64,000 nt of DNA, taken from contig NZ_KI632511.1 of the NCBI RefSeq assembly GCF_000504285.1, positions 9,096,154 through 9,160,153 of the forward strand, read 5' to 3'. The notes below the pieces were generated by a model, which saw only the letters and a program-made list of their open reading frames with translations, was not told the origin of the DNA and did not search any database. Positions within the stretch are counted from its first letter, which is position 1; each line of letters starts with the position of its first letter. Both the position numbers and the translations under genes were made by a program. The stretch is from Actinospica robiniae DSM 44927. Its GTDB lineage: Bacteria; Actinomycetota; Actinomycetes; Streptomycetales; Catenulisporaceae. Positions 25,488-33,168 of this stretch are shown here, piece by piece.

Positions 25488-26163
25488 ACACCCCCTGAGG
25501 GACGATTCTGAGCTGCGCTCGAGTCGAGTCCCGGCCCGTGGCCCGGTCGCGCTCGACCCGGAAGAATCCTGCATCACCTTGATCCGACCGTCCCGATTCT
25601 TGGTCCGTGCGAAACGTCGGTGGTCCGGTCCCGCTTGGTGCTGGATCTTGCACCGCCTTGGTGCGCTCCACCCCGATCCCAAGTCTCGCGGCAGAATCCC
25701 GCATGCCGACCAAGATCGATGCGGAAGAATCCTGCATCACCCTGATCCGAGCATCTTGATCCCCGATCCGCGCGAAGAGGTCGGTGCTCGGGTCCGCGGC
25801 CCGGTTGCACCCAGAGGGGAAATCCTGCACCGCTTTTGGCCACACCCCGTCCACCACCCCTCCCGCCACAGGCGCCGACAACCTCCGTACGTTTCCATGC
25901 TAGATGTCACTACCGACAAAAGCCGCGCATCCGGCCTTTGCCGGTTAAAGAAAATCCAGGATATTTCCGGGGAACTCGGGCGTGCTCCCCGGCGTTAAAG
26001 GAGGGGGAAGCAAAGAGCGGCCCAGAACGGCGATGCATGATCGTGCATCAAGCGCGGCCGGGCCACGGGATGGGACTCGGCCCGAGTGCAGCTCGCACCG
26101 GACCTCAGGGGGTGGGCTGAGACGAAAGTATGGCGAGTTTGCAGGTCGGCTTAGGTGGTCGTT

Positions 26164-27420
26164 TTAGGTTGTGGGGGTGGGGTGGATTTCGATGGTGGCG
26201 CCGATGGAGCGGGCGAGGGCGTGGATGCGGCGGGTGATCTTGTCGGGGTCGCGGCGGGCGAAGTAGTCGGGGCCGAGTTCTCGGTAGGGGACTTTGTCGT
26301 GGAGGATGAACCAGATCGCGATAGCGATGTCGTGCATGATCGCGACTTGGGCTTTGCGGGAGTCCATGTGTCCGCGTAGTCGGTGGTAGCGGGCGTTGAG
26401 GTAGGTGCCCTTGTGTCCCATGACGGTGAACGCGGCGATGCCCAGGAGTCGGCGCATGGCGCTGTTGCCGTCGGCGGGTCGGGCTTTGCGTTTGATTCCG
26501 GCTGATTCGTTGTGTCCGCCGGCGACTCCGAGCCAGGAGGAGAGGTGGCCGGGGGTGGGGAAGGCGTTCATCTCGTGTCCGAGTTCGGAGACGATGATCT
26601 GCGCGCCGGTGGTGTCGATGCCGGGGATGGTGGTGAGGTTGCGGACGTCCTGGTGTTTGTCGGGCTGGTCGAGGAGTTGCGCGATCCGTTCGTCGAGGGC
26701 GCGGATCTTGCCGGTGTAGTGGTCGATCTCTTCGAGGTGGTCGGCTACGAGGTAGCCGTGGTGGTCGGTGAAGTAGCCCGTGAGGGCCTCGGTGAGTTGT
26801 TCGTGGCCGGCTTTGATCCTGGGGTCCGCGAGCCGCGCGAGTATGGCGGGGTCCCGGGTGCCGGCGACCAGGGCTTGGAGGATGGTGCGTCCGGTCGTGC
26901 CGGTGAGGCTGCTGATGACGCTGGAGAGTTTTACGCCGGTGTCCTCGAGTGTCTTCTCCAGCCGTTGGACCTCGCTGCCGCGCAGCGAGGTCAAAGTGGT
27001 GCGTCGCCTGGTCAGATCGCGTACCTCGCGTACCGGTTCGGGGGGGATGAACGAGCCGCGCAGGTTTCCGGCGGCTGCTTGACGGGCGAGGAACGCCGCG
27101 TCCGCCCGGTCGGTTTTGCGCCCTTTGAGGATTTTGACGTGAGCTGGATTGACCAACAGGACCTCGACCCCGGGCAGGGTGCCTTGAAGGATCCAGCAGA
27201 CCGGGCGCCAGTAGTCTCCGGTCGCCTCCATCGCCACGATCTCCACCCGCGCGTCCTCCAAGCGGTCGCGCAAGGCAAGGATCTGTGATGTGATCGTCGT
27301 GTAGGTGAGCTGTTCGAGATCCACCGCCCCGCCGCGGCCCGGGGTCCGGATGCATACCGACATCACGCGCTTGCCCAGATCGATCCCCGCGGCTCTACGG
27401 TAGGTGTGCTCCTGCTCCAT
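26164..27420 (-). CDS. IS110-family transposase
   Basis: This 418-residue recombinase has the RuvC-like DEDD residues Asp14 (GIDLGKR), Glu65 (MEATGDY), Asp104 and Asp107 (KTDRADA). The C-terminal domain has the helix-hairpin-helix TIPGIDTTGAQIIVSEL and the nucleophile Ser306 in GGHNESAG. No frameshift or stop is seen, so it looks intact. The ATG at 27420 has a GAGAGGGG ribosome-binding site; the frame continues upstream to 27549 but only into the non-coding end. Confidence 0.92.
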   Translation of the reverse strand: MEQEHTYRRAAGIDLGKRVMSVCIRTPGRGGAVDLEQLTYTTITSQILALRDRLEDARVEIVAMEATGDYWRPVCWILQGTLPGVEVLLVNPAHVKILKGRKTDRADAAFLARQAAAGNLRGSFIPPEPVREVRDLTRRRTTLTSLRGSEVQRLEKTLEDTGVKLSSVISSLTGTTGRTILQALVAGTRDPAILARLADPRIKAGHEQLTEALTGYFTDHHGYLVADHLEEIDHYTGKIRALDERIAQLLDQPDKHQDVRNLTTIPGIDTTGAQIIVSELGHEMNAFPTPGHLSSWLGVAGGHNESAGIKRKARPADGNSAMRRLLGIAAFTVMGHKGTYLNARYHRLRGHMDSRKAQVAIMHDIAIAIWFILHDKVPYRELGPDYFARRDPDKITRRIHALARSIGATIEIHPTPTT

Positions 27421-27685
27421 CGCATCCCCTCTCGCCGTGCGGCCCGTGGGAGAGCCCACCGGCGCCGTGTCACCCCGGTGGAGCGCAAGGACACACCCTA
27501 GGCTGAGACACGCGCTTCGCGGCGATGCCCGCACCGCCGTCTGCGGCAATACAAAGTCCTTATACAGCGCTCCCCGGCCAGCCTCTCGATCGCGAGCTCA
27601 TCACACTTCATACCCACACCGACCTGAACCGGGGCGACAAGAAACACTTTCCCACCGACAGGGTGAGGCCACGAGCCCCCGAGCC
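27421..27685 (-). ncRNA. Putative bridge-RNA region of the IS110 element
   Basis: The 265 bases between the transposase start and the element border hold no gene. In the IS110 group the recombinase is guided by a structured RNA encoded on this side of the gene. By position this stretch should encode it; I did not resolve its loops. Confidence refers to the location, not to a mapped transcript. Confidence 0.4.
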
Positions 27686-27835
27686 CTCTCTCCTCGGTCG
27701 GGCAGGCGAAGCCCGATCAGGGTTCTGCCGGGAGGTCAAGCGGCGCGATGCATGATTCACCATCAACGGAGACCTCCGCCGCTTGAGCTCCCGGCAGGTC
27801 CCTGATTGCCTCCGGGGACCGGCCGAGGAGAGAGC
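27686..27835. repeat. Palindromic hairpin module in right arm of copy A
   Basis: Inverted relative to the left module. Inner arms lie at 27725-27744 and 27778-27797 with one mismatch, and enclose a 33-base spacer. The outer left arm begins at the IS110 border. Confidence 0.78.
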
Positions 27836-28200
27836 ACGCCCCCGCAACTCCACCATCCCGGACCTCAGCCCGCCCCGCCAACAACAGCACCCACGGAGAC
27901 CCGGCACTCTCCGAGGGAGGGCCCGCGCCGGAGGCGGAATCTTGAAACCGCAGCCCGCCCCGCCCACGCAACGGGTGGGCGGGTGGACAGAAGAACCAGG
28001 CGACGGGAAGCGCCCGCCCCCACCACGACCCGACAGACCACCACGGCCCACCAGCACCCAGCCGATCATCGATGCGGGGTAGACCCGCGCGAGACGTGAG
28101 CGAGGGGCGGGCGCCCGATACACCCGCCCCTCGACCTTCCCCGGGGAGACTCAGAACAGCGTTCAGCTGCTTCGCTGAGACCGGCTCAGCGCGGCTCGGC

Positions 28201-29373
28201 TCAGGAGGCGCTCGCCGAGTAGCTGTTGATGGTGAAGTTCTCCTGCGTGTTGCCCGTCCCGCTGATCTCCCAGCCGTACTGGATGGTGGAGAGCGTCGGG
28301 TTGGAGAAGTACCCGCCGGTGTTCTCCAGGTACTTGAGCAGGTCCAGGATGTTGACCGTGCCCGAGGTCTCGTTGGCGCTGCGCACGAACGAGTAGGTCG
28401 GGTTGGAGCCGTTGTTGCCGGCGTAGAGCGTCCAGGTGTTGCCGTCGAGGGTGACGGTGCCCACCGAGGAGCCGAGCGGGCCGACGTTGCCGCTCTTGTC
28501 GGTCCAGATCATGACCTCGATGCCGCTGCCGTTGAGCCAGACGTCGTAGGCCGACTCCCAGTCGCCGCTACTCGGGTTGGTCTCGTTGAACGTGCTCGTG
28601 GCCGAGGTCAGCGAGTTGAGCGCGGTGCCGATGGTCTTGCTCTCGTTCGCGTAGGACTTCACGCCCGAGGTGGCCGGCTGGGTGGAGAACACACCCCAGT
28701 TGGTGGCCGACTTGACCCACAGCGTCTGCGAACCGTAGCCGCTGCCCCACTCGTCGTTGTAGATCGTGTAGCCGCCGATCGAGTACTGCGCCCACTGGCC
28801 GGAGTCCTCGTACAGGTACCCCGAGGACGACGAGGCGGACGCGGACGGCGAGGCCGAGGCCGACGGAGACGCGGAGGCCGACTTCGACGGGCTGGGCGAG
28901 CTCGAGGAGACCGCGCCGGTGCAGGCCGTGCCGTTGAGGGTGAACGACGACGCGTTGCCCGGGAACGTGCTGCCGGTGAACGTGCCGTTGAAGCCGATGG
29001 AGGTGCTGCCGTTCGTGGCCAGGCTGCCGTTGTACGAGGCGTTCGTCGCGGTCACCTTCTGCCCCGACTGGCTGTAGGTGGCGCTCCAGCCCTGCGAGAC
29101 CGCCTCGGTGCCCGGCAGCGTGAAGCCGAGCGTCCAGCTGCTGACCGCCGAGCCGAGGTTGGTGATGGCGACGCTGGCGGTGAAGCCGCCGGGCCACTGG
29201 CTCGAGACGCTGTAGGCGACCTGGCAGCCGCTCGCGGCGCTCGCCGTCTGAGTGAGGGTCAGCGTGGCGACCCCGGTGGTGGTGAGCACGGCCGCGGCGG
29301 CCGCGGCCACCCGTTTGCGTGCGCGAACGGTCGTGGCACCTCGTCGTGCCGTGCGGCCGTTGAGTTCTGACAT
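28201..29373 (-). CDS. Secreted GH12 endoglucanase-like enzyme with CBM2
   Basis: This 390-residue protein has a signal peptide ending near Ala47, a cellulose-binding CBM2 (48-152, Cys50 and Cys151 likely paired, with exposed Trp residues), a Ser/Pro linker (155-184) and a GH12 beta-jelly roll (185-390). The catalytic pair is Glu286 in EVMIW (nucleophile) and Glu369 in YGWEI (acid/base). Substrate would be cellulose, xyloglucan or mixed-linkage glucan. The order CBM2 then catalytic domain is the reverse of many secreted GH12 enzymes. A palindromic operator lies 29 bases upstream. Confidence 0.9.
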   Translation of the reverse strand: MSELNGRTARRGATTVRARKRVAAAAAAVLTTTGVATLTLTQTASAASGCQVAYSVSSQWPGGFTASVAITNLGSAVSSWTLGFTLPGTEAVSQGWSATYSQSGQKVTATNASYNGSLATNGSTSIGFNGTFTGSTFPGNASSFTLNGTACTGAVSSSSPSPSKSASASPSASASPSASASSSSGYLYEDSGQWAQYSIGGYTIYNDEWGSGYGSQTLWVKSATNWGVFSTQPATSGVKSYANESKTIGTALNSLTSATSTFNETNPSSGDWESAYDVWLNGSGIEVMIWTDKSGNVGPLGSSVGTVTLDGNTWTLYAGNNGSNPTYSFVRSANETSGTVNILDLLKYLENTGGYFSNPTLSTIQYGWEISGTGNTQENFTINSYSASAS

Positions 29374-29401
29374 GGTGAGTCCCTTCCCGATGCGTGGGAG
29401 C

Positions 29402-29417
29402 ATCGAAGCGCTTCGAT
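29402..29417. promoter_or_regulatory. LacI-type palindromic operator before GH12 gene
   Basis: ATCGAAGCGCTTCGAT is a perfect 16-base palindrome with the AAGCGCTT core usual for LacI-family repressors, 29 bases before the GH12 start. A second imperfect copy (CAAGCGCTTCG) lies at 29559-29569. Carbohydrate-responsive repression is inferred; no LacI-type regulator gene is in the window. Confidence 0.65.
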
Positions 29418-29558
29418 AAGGGGATACCGGAGGCCCGCGCCGCTGTCCAGGCTGGCGGCGGGCGGCGGCCGCCGCGCACCATACGTGACGGTATATCAGC
29501 AGTTCATCCCCTGATCGAACCGGGCTAGGCGGTACGCGGAGGCTGCGTGAAATGAAAA

Positions 29559-29593
29559 CAAGCGCTTCGACGGGCGTTCGACGAACGTTCGAC
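29559..29593. promoter_or_regulatory. Second operator-like site and CGTTCGAC direct repeats
   Basis: CAAGCGCTTCG at 29559-29569 matches the main operator in its core. CGTTCGAC occurs at 29575-29582 and 29586-29593, an 11-base spacing. The stretch between the GH12 gene and the next gene otherwise shows nothing. Confidence 0.4.
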
Positions 29594-29675
29594 ACCGAAA
29601 CTGTCGGAGCCTCCGTTTAGGCTTCGAAGACACGGCCTGGGAGGCGCAAGAACACGGAGCTAAGGCAGGGTTCGC

Positions 29676-30701
29676 ATGGAAGTCGTCGAATGGTTGCTCG
29701 CGGGCGATCCGTCGGTCCGCTGGCAGGCGGTGCGCGATCTGACCGACGCGCCGGGGGAGCAGATCGCGCGGGAGCGCGCCCGCGTCGCAGGTGAGGGGTG
29801 GGGCGCGCACCTGCTGGAGGCCCAGCGCGAGGACGGCCACTGGGAGGTGACGTCGCCCGAGTTCGACCCCGAATCCCCCGCGGCGAAGTGGTGGGACGCG
29901 CTCCAGCCCGGCCAGAAGGGCACCCTCATGCCCGCCGGCACGTCCACGACGTGGAGCCTCGCCCTGCTGCGCGCCTTCGGCGTCGACCCGGAGGACGAGG
30001 CCGTGCGCCGCGCGGTGGCGAGGGTCGCTGAGCACTGCCTGTGGGAGCACGACGGCCAGCGCTACTTCGACGGCGAGGTAGAGCCCTGCATCAACGGCCG
30101 CGCCGTCGCGCTCGGCGCGTACTTCGGCCAGAGTGTCGCGCCGATCGTCCGGAGGCTGCTCGGCGAGCAGATGGAGGACGGCGGATGGAACTGCGAGCAG
30201 GAGAACGGCTCGACCCGCGGCTCCTTCCACACCACGATCGACGTGCTCGAAGGCTTACTCGAGTTCGAGACCGCGGCGAGGGCGGGGTGGGGCGGGCAGG
30301 CGGCGGACGCCGACCTGATCGAGCAGGTCGAGTGGGCCAGGCTGAAGGGCCAGGAGTACCTGCTCGAGCGGCGGCTGATGAACAGCCGATCCACCGGCAA
30401 GCCGATCGAGCAGGACCGCAAGACCGAGGCCCGCGCGACCTGGACGCAGTTCTCCTTCCCGACGTACTGGCACTACGACGTGCTGCGCGCCCTCGACTAC
30501 CTCCGCGCCGCCGACGCCCGGCCCGAAGAGCGGATGGCCGACGCCATCGACCTCGTCGAGTCCAAGCGCGACCAGTCCGGCCGCTGGCCCGCCGAGCACC
30601 GCCATCCCGGCCGCCTGCACTTCCCCCTGGACGACGGCGAGGGCGAGCCGAGCCGCTGGAACACTCTCCGGGCGCTGCGCGTGCTGCGGTGGTACCGGTA
30701 G
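29676..30701 (+). CDS. Terpenoid-cyclase/prenyltransferase-like toroid protein
   Basis: This 341-residue protein appears to fold as an alpha-alpha toroid like squalene cyclases and prenyltransferase beta subunits. Repeats such as HLLEAQREDGHWE, QMEDGGWNCEQENGSTRGSFHTT and KRDQSGRWPAEHRHPG are the QW-like glycine/tryptophan motifs. No DxDD protonation motif is visible, so cyclase activity is doubtful; family annotations are usually hypothetical. The ATG has AAGGCAGGG upstream. It may be coupled to the next gene, whose likely start overlaps its end. Confidence 0.6.
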   Translation: MEVVEWLLAGDPSVRWQAVRDLTDAPGEQIARERARVAGEGWGAHLLEAQREDGHWEVTSPEFDPESPAAKWWDALQPGQKGTLMPAGTSTTWSLALLRAFGVDPEDEAVRRAVARVAEHCLWEHDGQRYFDGEVEPCINGRAVALGAYFGQSVAPIVRRLLGEQMEDGGWNCEQENGSTRGSFHTTIDVLEGLLEFETAARAGWGGQAADADLIEQVEWARLKGQEYLLERRLMNSRSTGKPIEQDRKTEARATWTQFSFPTYWHYDVLRALDYLRAADARPEERMADAIDLVESKRDQSGRWPAEHRHPGRLHFPLDDGEGEPSRWNTLRALRVLRWYR

Positions 30702-31138
30702 ATGTTGACACCTTTGGCTACGTGGAGGTAGACGGCCCCGGAGGCAAATGTTCGGCGTGCACAAGCCCCTTGCGTCGCACCGCGGGCGAGTCCCTGATCA
30801 GGGGGCGTATCGAGTGGTACCTCGAGGTCCACTGCGCCCACTGCGGCTTCAACACGATCGAATGCGGCAGCGACAACCCTCCCGAGCCGATACGCAGCAT
30901 GCTGCTGGAGCAAACCGGAACGTGGCTCGCCACAGTCGATTCCGCGCCCGCCATCGCCGCCATGCGCGTGCTCAGGAAGGTCTACGGCGCCACCCTCGCC
31001 GAGGCTCGTGAACTGTCCGACCGCCTAGGCACGAGCGGGCTTGCCGGCACGCACGGCGAGGTGCTGTACCTGCAGCACCAGCTGGCCGCACTCGGGATCG
31101 ACGCCACCGTCGAGCCCGGGCCGACGGCGCCCCGCTGA
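30689..31138 (+). CDS. Zinc-ribbon protein with L7/L12-like C-terminal segment
   Basis: This 149-residue protein of unknown function has two CxxC pairs (CSACTSPL and CAHCGFN), which suggests a zinc site. Its C-terminal part, MRVLRKVYGATLAEARELSDRLGTSG, resembles the helix-turn-helix of ribosomal L7/L12 C-terminal domains. The start is uncertain: GTG at 30689 overlaps the previous gene by 13 bases, GTG at 30722 is also possible, and neither has a clear ribosome-binding site. Confidence 0.55.
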   Translation: MVPVDVDTFGYVEVDGPGGKCSACTSPLRRTAGESLIRGRIEWYLEVHCAHCGFNTIECGSDNPPEPIRSMLLEQTGTWLATVDSAPAIAAMRVLRKVYGATLAEARELSDRLGTSGLAGTHGEVLYLQHQLAALGIDATVEPGPTAPR

Positions 31139-31219
31139 CTGGCTCTGGCTCGGCCGCGCCACCCGGCGCGTCTGCGCCCATATCGATGATTCAGTGCGGC
31201 CGGCGAGCCCTCGGGCCGG

Positions 31220-31777
31220 TCAATCCACGACTATGCCGAGTCGGGCCGCCGCGTCGGCCCACCGGTCCGGCCAGTTGATCTCCTCGATGTCAGGGTTCTC
31301 ATCGACAAGCCACGAGGTGCCGTCGAGCCAGCCCTCCAGCCACTGCGCGAGCGTCGCGGCATCCGCATACCACGCCTCCGGTTCCCCGCAATCGAACGCG
31401 TTCGGGTCCATCAAGAGCACTTGGCCCCCTCCGGTCGGATCCGCGCAGTCGATCGCGGAGAGCATCCCGCAGCCGACATCCATCACCGCCACCACTCCGT
31501 CCGGCCACCACCGGGGCTGCCCCGCCGGCACATCGATGCGGGGACACATCGTCCAGCGCTCACTCGGCATCAGGCGCCAGTAGTCCGGCCCGAAGCCGCC
31601 GTTCGCGACCTCCCGGTAGAGCCGCTTCAGCAGCGGGTGCAGGGCGTACCCCAGCAGCGCCTCCGTGGCGCCGATCTGCTCGTCCGTCGCCGGTTCCGGC
31701 AGCCGGACTCCGCGCTCCTCGGCGGCGGTGAGAGCCCAGGCGCGTACGCGGTTCACAAGATCGTGAGACTCCTCCAT
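31220..31777 (-). CDS. SMI1/KNR4 (SUKH) domain protein
   Basis: This 185-residue protein has the SUKH pattern: LPEPATDEQIGATEALLGYALHPLLKRLYREVANGGFGP, followed by the beta region with VVAVMDVGCGMLSAIDCADPTG and LLMDPNAFDCGEPEAWYADAATLAQWLEGWLDG. SUKH proteins often act as immunity proteins against secreted toxins, but no toxin gene is adjacent, so the role is open. ATG at 31807 is an alternative start. Confidence 0.7.
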   Translation of the reverse strand: MEESHDLVNRVRAWALTAAEERGVRLPEPATDEQIGATEALLGYALHPLLKRLYREVANGGFGPDYWRLMPSERWTMCPRIDVPAGQPRWWPDGVVAVMDVGCGMLSAIDCADPTGGGQVLLMDPNAFDCGEPEAWYADAATLAQWLEGWLDGTSWLVDENPDIEEINWPDRWADAAARLGIVVD

Positions 31778-31840
31778 GCGGAAGATGGTGCCACCGGCTG
31801 CCGACATGCGAAGCCAGGGTTCTGTTCCGGCCGGGTCGGC

Positions 31841-32293
31841 CTAGGCGCCCGGCGCCCAGAGCCGGTCGGCGTCTCCGGCGGCGAGGCGGGCGCGGTAGAC
31901 GTCGATCTTGTGGTCGATCAAGGCGAGGCTCTCCTGGAGTTCGGCGAGCTTGGCCGTCACCTCCGCGCGGTGGCCTTCCAGCAGTGCCAGCCGTTCCGGC
32001 TCGTTGCCGCGCCCGGCGGCGACGAGTTCGGCGTAGCGGCGGATGGATCGGATCGGCATGCCGGTGGCGCGGAAGCGGGCGCAGATCTTGATCCAGTCGA
32101 GGTCGAGGCGGTGGTAGCGGCGTCGGCCGCTGCTGGTGCGGCCGGTCGGGGTGACGACGAGGCCGGCCCGCTCGTAGTAGCGCAGGGTGTGCGCGCTCAC
32201 GCCGGTGCGGCGGGCGGCTTCGGCGATGCTCAGGCCCCCGGGCGGGAGCGGGGCGGGTTCGGGCTTCTTCGGTTGCGGCTTGACTTCGAGCAC
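31841..32293 (-). CDS. MerR-family transcriptional regulator
   Basis: This 150-residue regulator has a MerR winged helix (SIAEAARRTGVSAHTLRYYERAGLV, residues about 22-46), the RRRYHRLDLDWIKICARFRATGMPIRSIRRY segment and a C-terminal coiled coil (LLEGHRAEVTAKLAELQESLALIDHKIDVY). No Cys-based metal site is visible, so a small organic effector or redox cue is likely. It is divergent from an SDR oxidoreductase gene with a 25-base gap that holds the SDR promoter. Confidence 0.9.
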   Translation of the reverse strand: MLEVKPQPKKPEPAPLPPGGLSIAEAARRTGVSAHTLRYYERAGLVVTPTGRTSSGRRRYHRLDLDWIKICARFRATGMPIRSIRRYAELVAAGRGNEPERLALLEGHRAEVTAKLAELQESLALIDHKIDVYRARLAAGDADRLWAPGA

Positions 32294-32316
32294 GCTCTAA
32301 AAACTACCGTCGTGCT
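32280..32316 (+). promoter_or_regulatory. MerR-type promoter of the SDR gene
   Basis: TTGACT (32280-32285), a 19-base spacer and TACCGT (32305-32310) match the long spacer of MerR-controlled promoters. AGCACG/CGTGCT (32289-32294 and 32311-32316) form an inverted repeat over it. Transcription would begin at about the SDR ATG. Confidence 0.55.
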
Positions 32317-32318
32317 TC

Positions 32319-33029
32319 ATGACGACGACACTGATTACGGGCGGCAACAAGGGCCTCGGCTTCGAAACGGCCCGCCAGCTCGTGGCGGCGGGCCACACCG
32401 TCTATCTGAGCAGCCGGGACGCCGAGCTCGGCCGTCGCGCCGCTGCACAGATCGGCGCGCGGACGGTGCAGCTGGACGTCACACAGGACGAGTCGGTCGC
32501 GGCCGCCGCGTCGGCGCTCGAGGCCGACGGCGGGCTGGACGTGCTGGTCAACAACGCCGGCATCGCGCCGGAGTGGGGCCCGGACAACGCGGTGGTCGGC
32601 GCGGCGGACCTGACCGTCGACCTGATGCGCGAGACCTTCGAGACCAACGTCTTCGGCGTCGTGCGCGTGCTGGGGGCGTTCCTGCCGTTGCTGCAGCGCT
32701 CGTCGTGCCCGGTCGTGGTCAACGTCAGCAGCGGCCTCGCGTCCATAGCGCGAGCGGCCGCGGCCGAGGCCTCCTCGCGAGCCTACTCCGGGGTCGCCTA
32801 TCCGGCCTCGAAGGCGGCCGTCAACATGATCACCGTGCGGTACGCGAAGGCGTTCCCGGGCGTGCGGATCAACGCGGTCGAGCCCGGATTCACCGCGACC
32901 GACCTGAACGGCAACAACGGCCGGCAGACCGTCGAAGAGGGCGCGGTGGTCATCGCGCGCATGGCGCAGCTCGGGCCGGACGGCCCGACCGGCGGCTACT
33001 TCTCGGCCGAGGGGCGCCTGCCCTGGTGA
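32319..33029 (+). CDS. Short-chain dehydrogenase/reductase
   Basis: This 236-residue NAD(P)-dependent oxidoreductase has the cofactor loop TGGNKGLG (7-14), NNAGIAPEWG, NVSSG with the catalytic Ser, and YPASK with the catalytic Tyr and Lys. The length and GFTATDLN segment match carbonyl reductase-like SDRs. Substrate unknown. The promoter position implies a leaderless message. The divergent MerR gene is the likely regulator. Confidence 0.92.
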   Translation: MTTTLITGGNKGLGFETARQLVAAGHTVYLSSRDAELGRRAAAQIGARTVQLDVTQDESVAAAASALEADGGLDVLVNNAGIAPEWGPDNAVVGAADLTVDLMRETFETNVFGVVRVLGAFLPLLQRSSCPVVVNVSSGLASIARAAAAEASSRAYSGVAYPASKAAVNMITVRYAKAFPGVRINAVEPGFTATDLNGNNGRQTVEEGAVVIARMAQLGPDGPTGGYFSAEGRLPW

Positions 33030-33168
33030 CGGCCCGCCGTCCCGCGCCGCCGCGGCCACGGCGCCCGGAAATCGTGACCAAGCCGGGTGAAACCGTGTAA
33101 AACCTATGATAAGGGACGTCTGGGCCCCGCTCTCCCCCTGCCGCCCCGGCGGGCTTACGATTCCCTGC

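Larger units (their letters stand above)
26117..27687 (-). mobile_element. IS110-family insertion sequence
   Basis: The borders come from comparing copy A with the uninterrupted site in copy B (GGTGGGCTCTCTCCTCGG near 61861-61877). The insertion leaves CT at 26117-26118 and CT at 27686-27687, with about 1567 bases between. A duplicated CT core with no other target duplication is typical of IS110-type recombinases. The element carries one transposase gene on the minus strand and a 265-base non-coding stretch upstream of it. It lacks terminal inverted repeats that I can see. Confidence 0.82.
25085..28073. repeat. Foldback-like repeat, copy A (split by IS110 element)
   Basis: Without the IS at 26117-27687 this is a roughly 1.4 kb element with inverted arms of about 390-400 bases. 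The left arm (25085-25487) pairs with the right arm (27686-28073). Outer ends share ATxGATGATCGGCTG. Both arms carry the GC block ACCCGCCCACCCGTTGCG and a 151-base palindromic module. The centre (25488-26116) holds no convincing gene; it contains spaced copies of GAATCCTGCATC. Copy B at 59334-62275 has the same plan at lower identity. I do not recognise the element. Confidence 0.8.

Noticed and set aside
25330-25490. CRISPR-like array because of spaced inverted repeats
   Set aside because: Repeats are palindromic arms with one spacer per module, not regular direct repeats; no cas genes are present.
25500-25900. Retron or group II intron as explanation of the structured non-coding repeat
   Set aside because: No reverse transcriptase gene or catalytic RNA domain is seen in or near either copy.
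25574-26167. Small open frames in the foldback centres, such as 25579-25998 and 61562-61966
   Set aside because: The aligned centres of copies A and B do not keep a shared reading frame, and the translations have no recognisable pattern or ribosome-binding site.
25101-28073. A composite transposon: an IS110 gene flanked by inverted repeats
   Set aside because: Copy B shows the flanking repeat exists without IS110 as one continuous element, so the repeats are the target, not the ends of the IS.
31220-31777. A contact-dependent toxin-immunity locus based on the SUKH protein
   Set aside because: No polymorphic toxin or secretion-linked gene is adjacent; SUKH proteins also occur alone.
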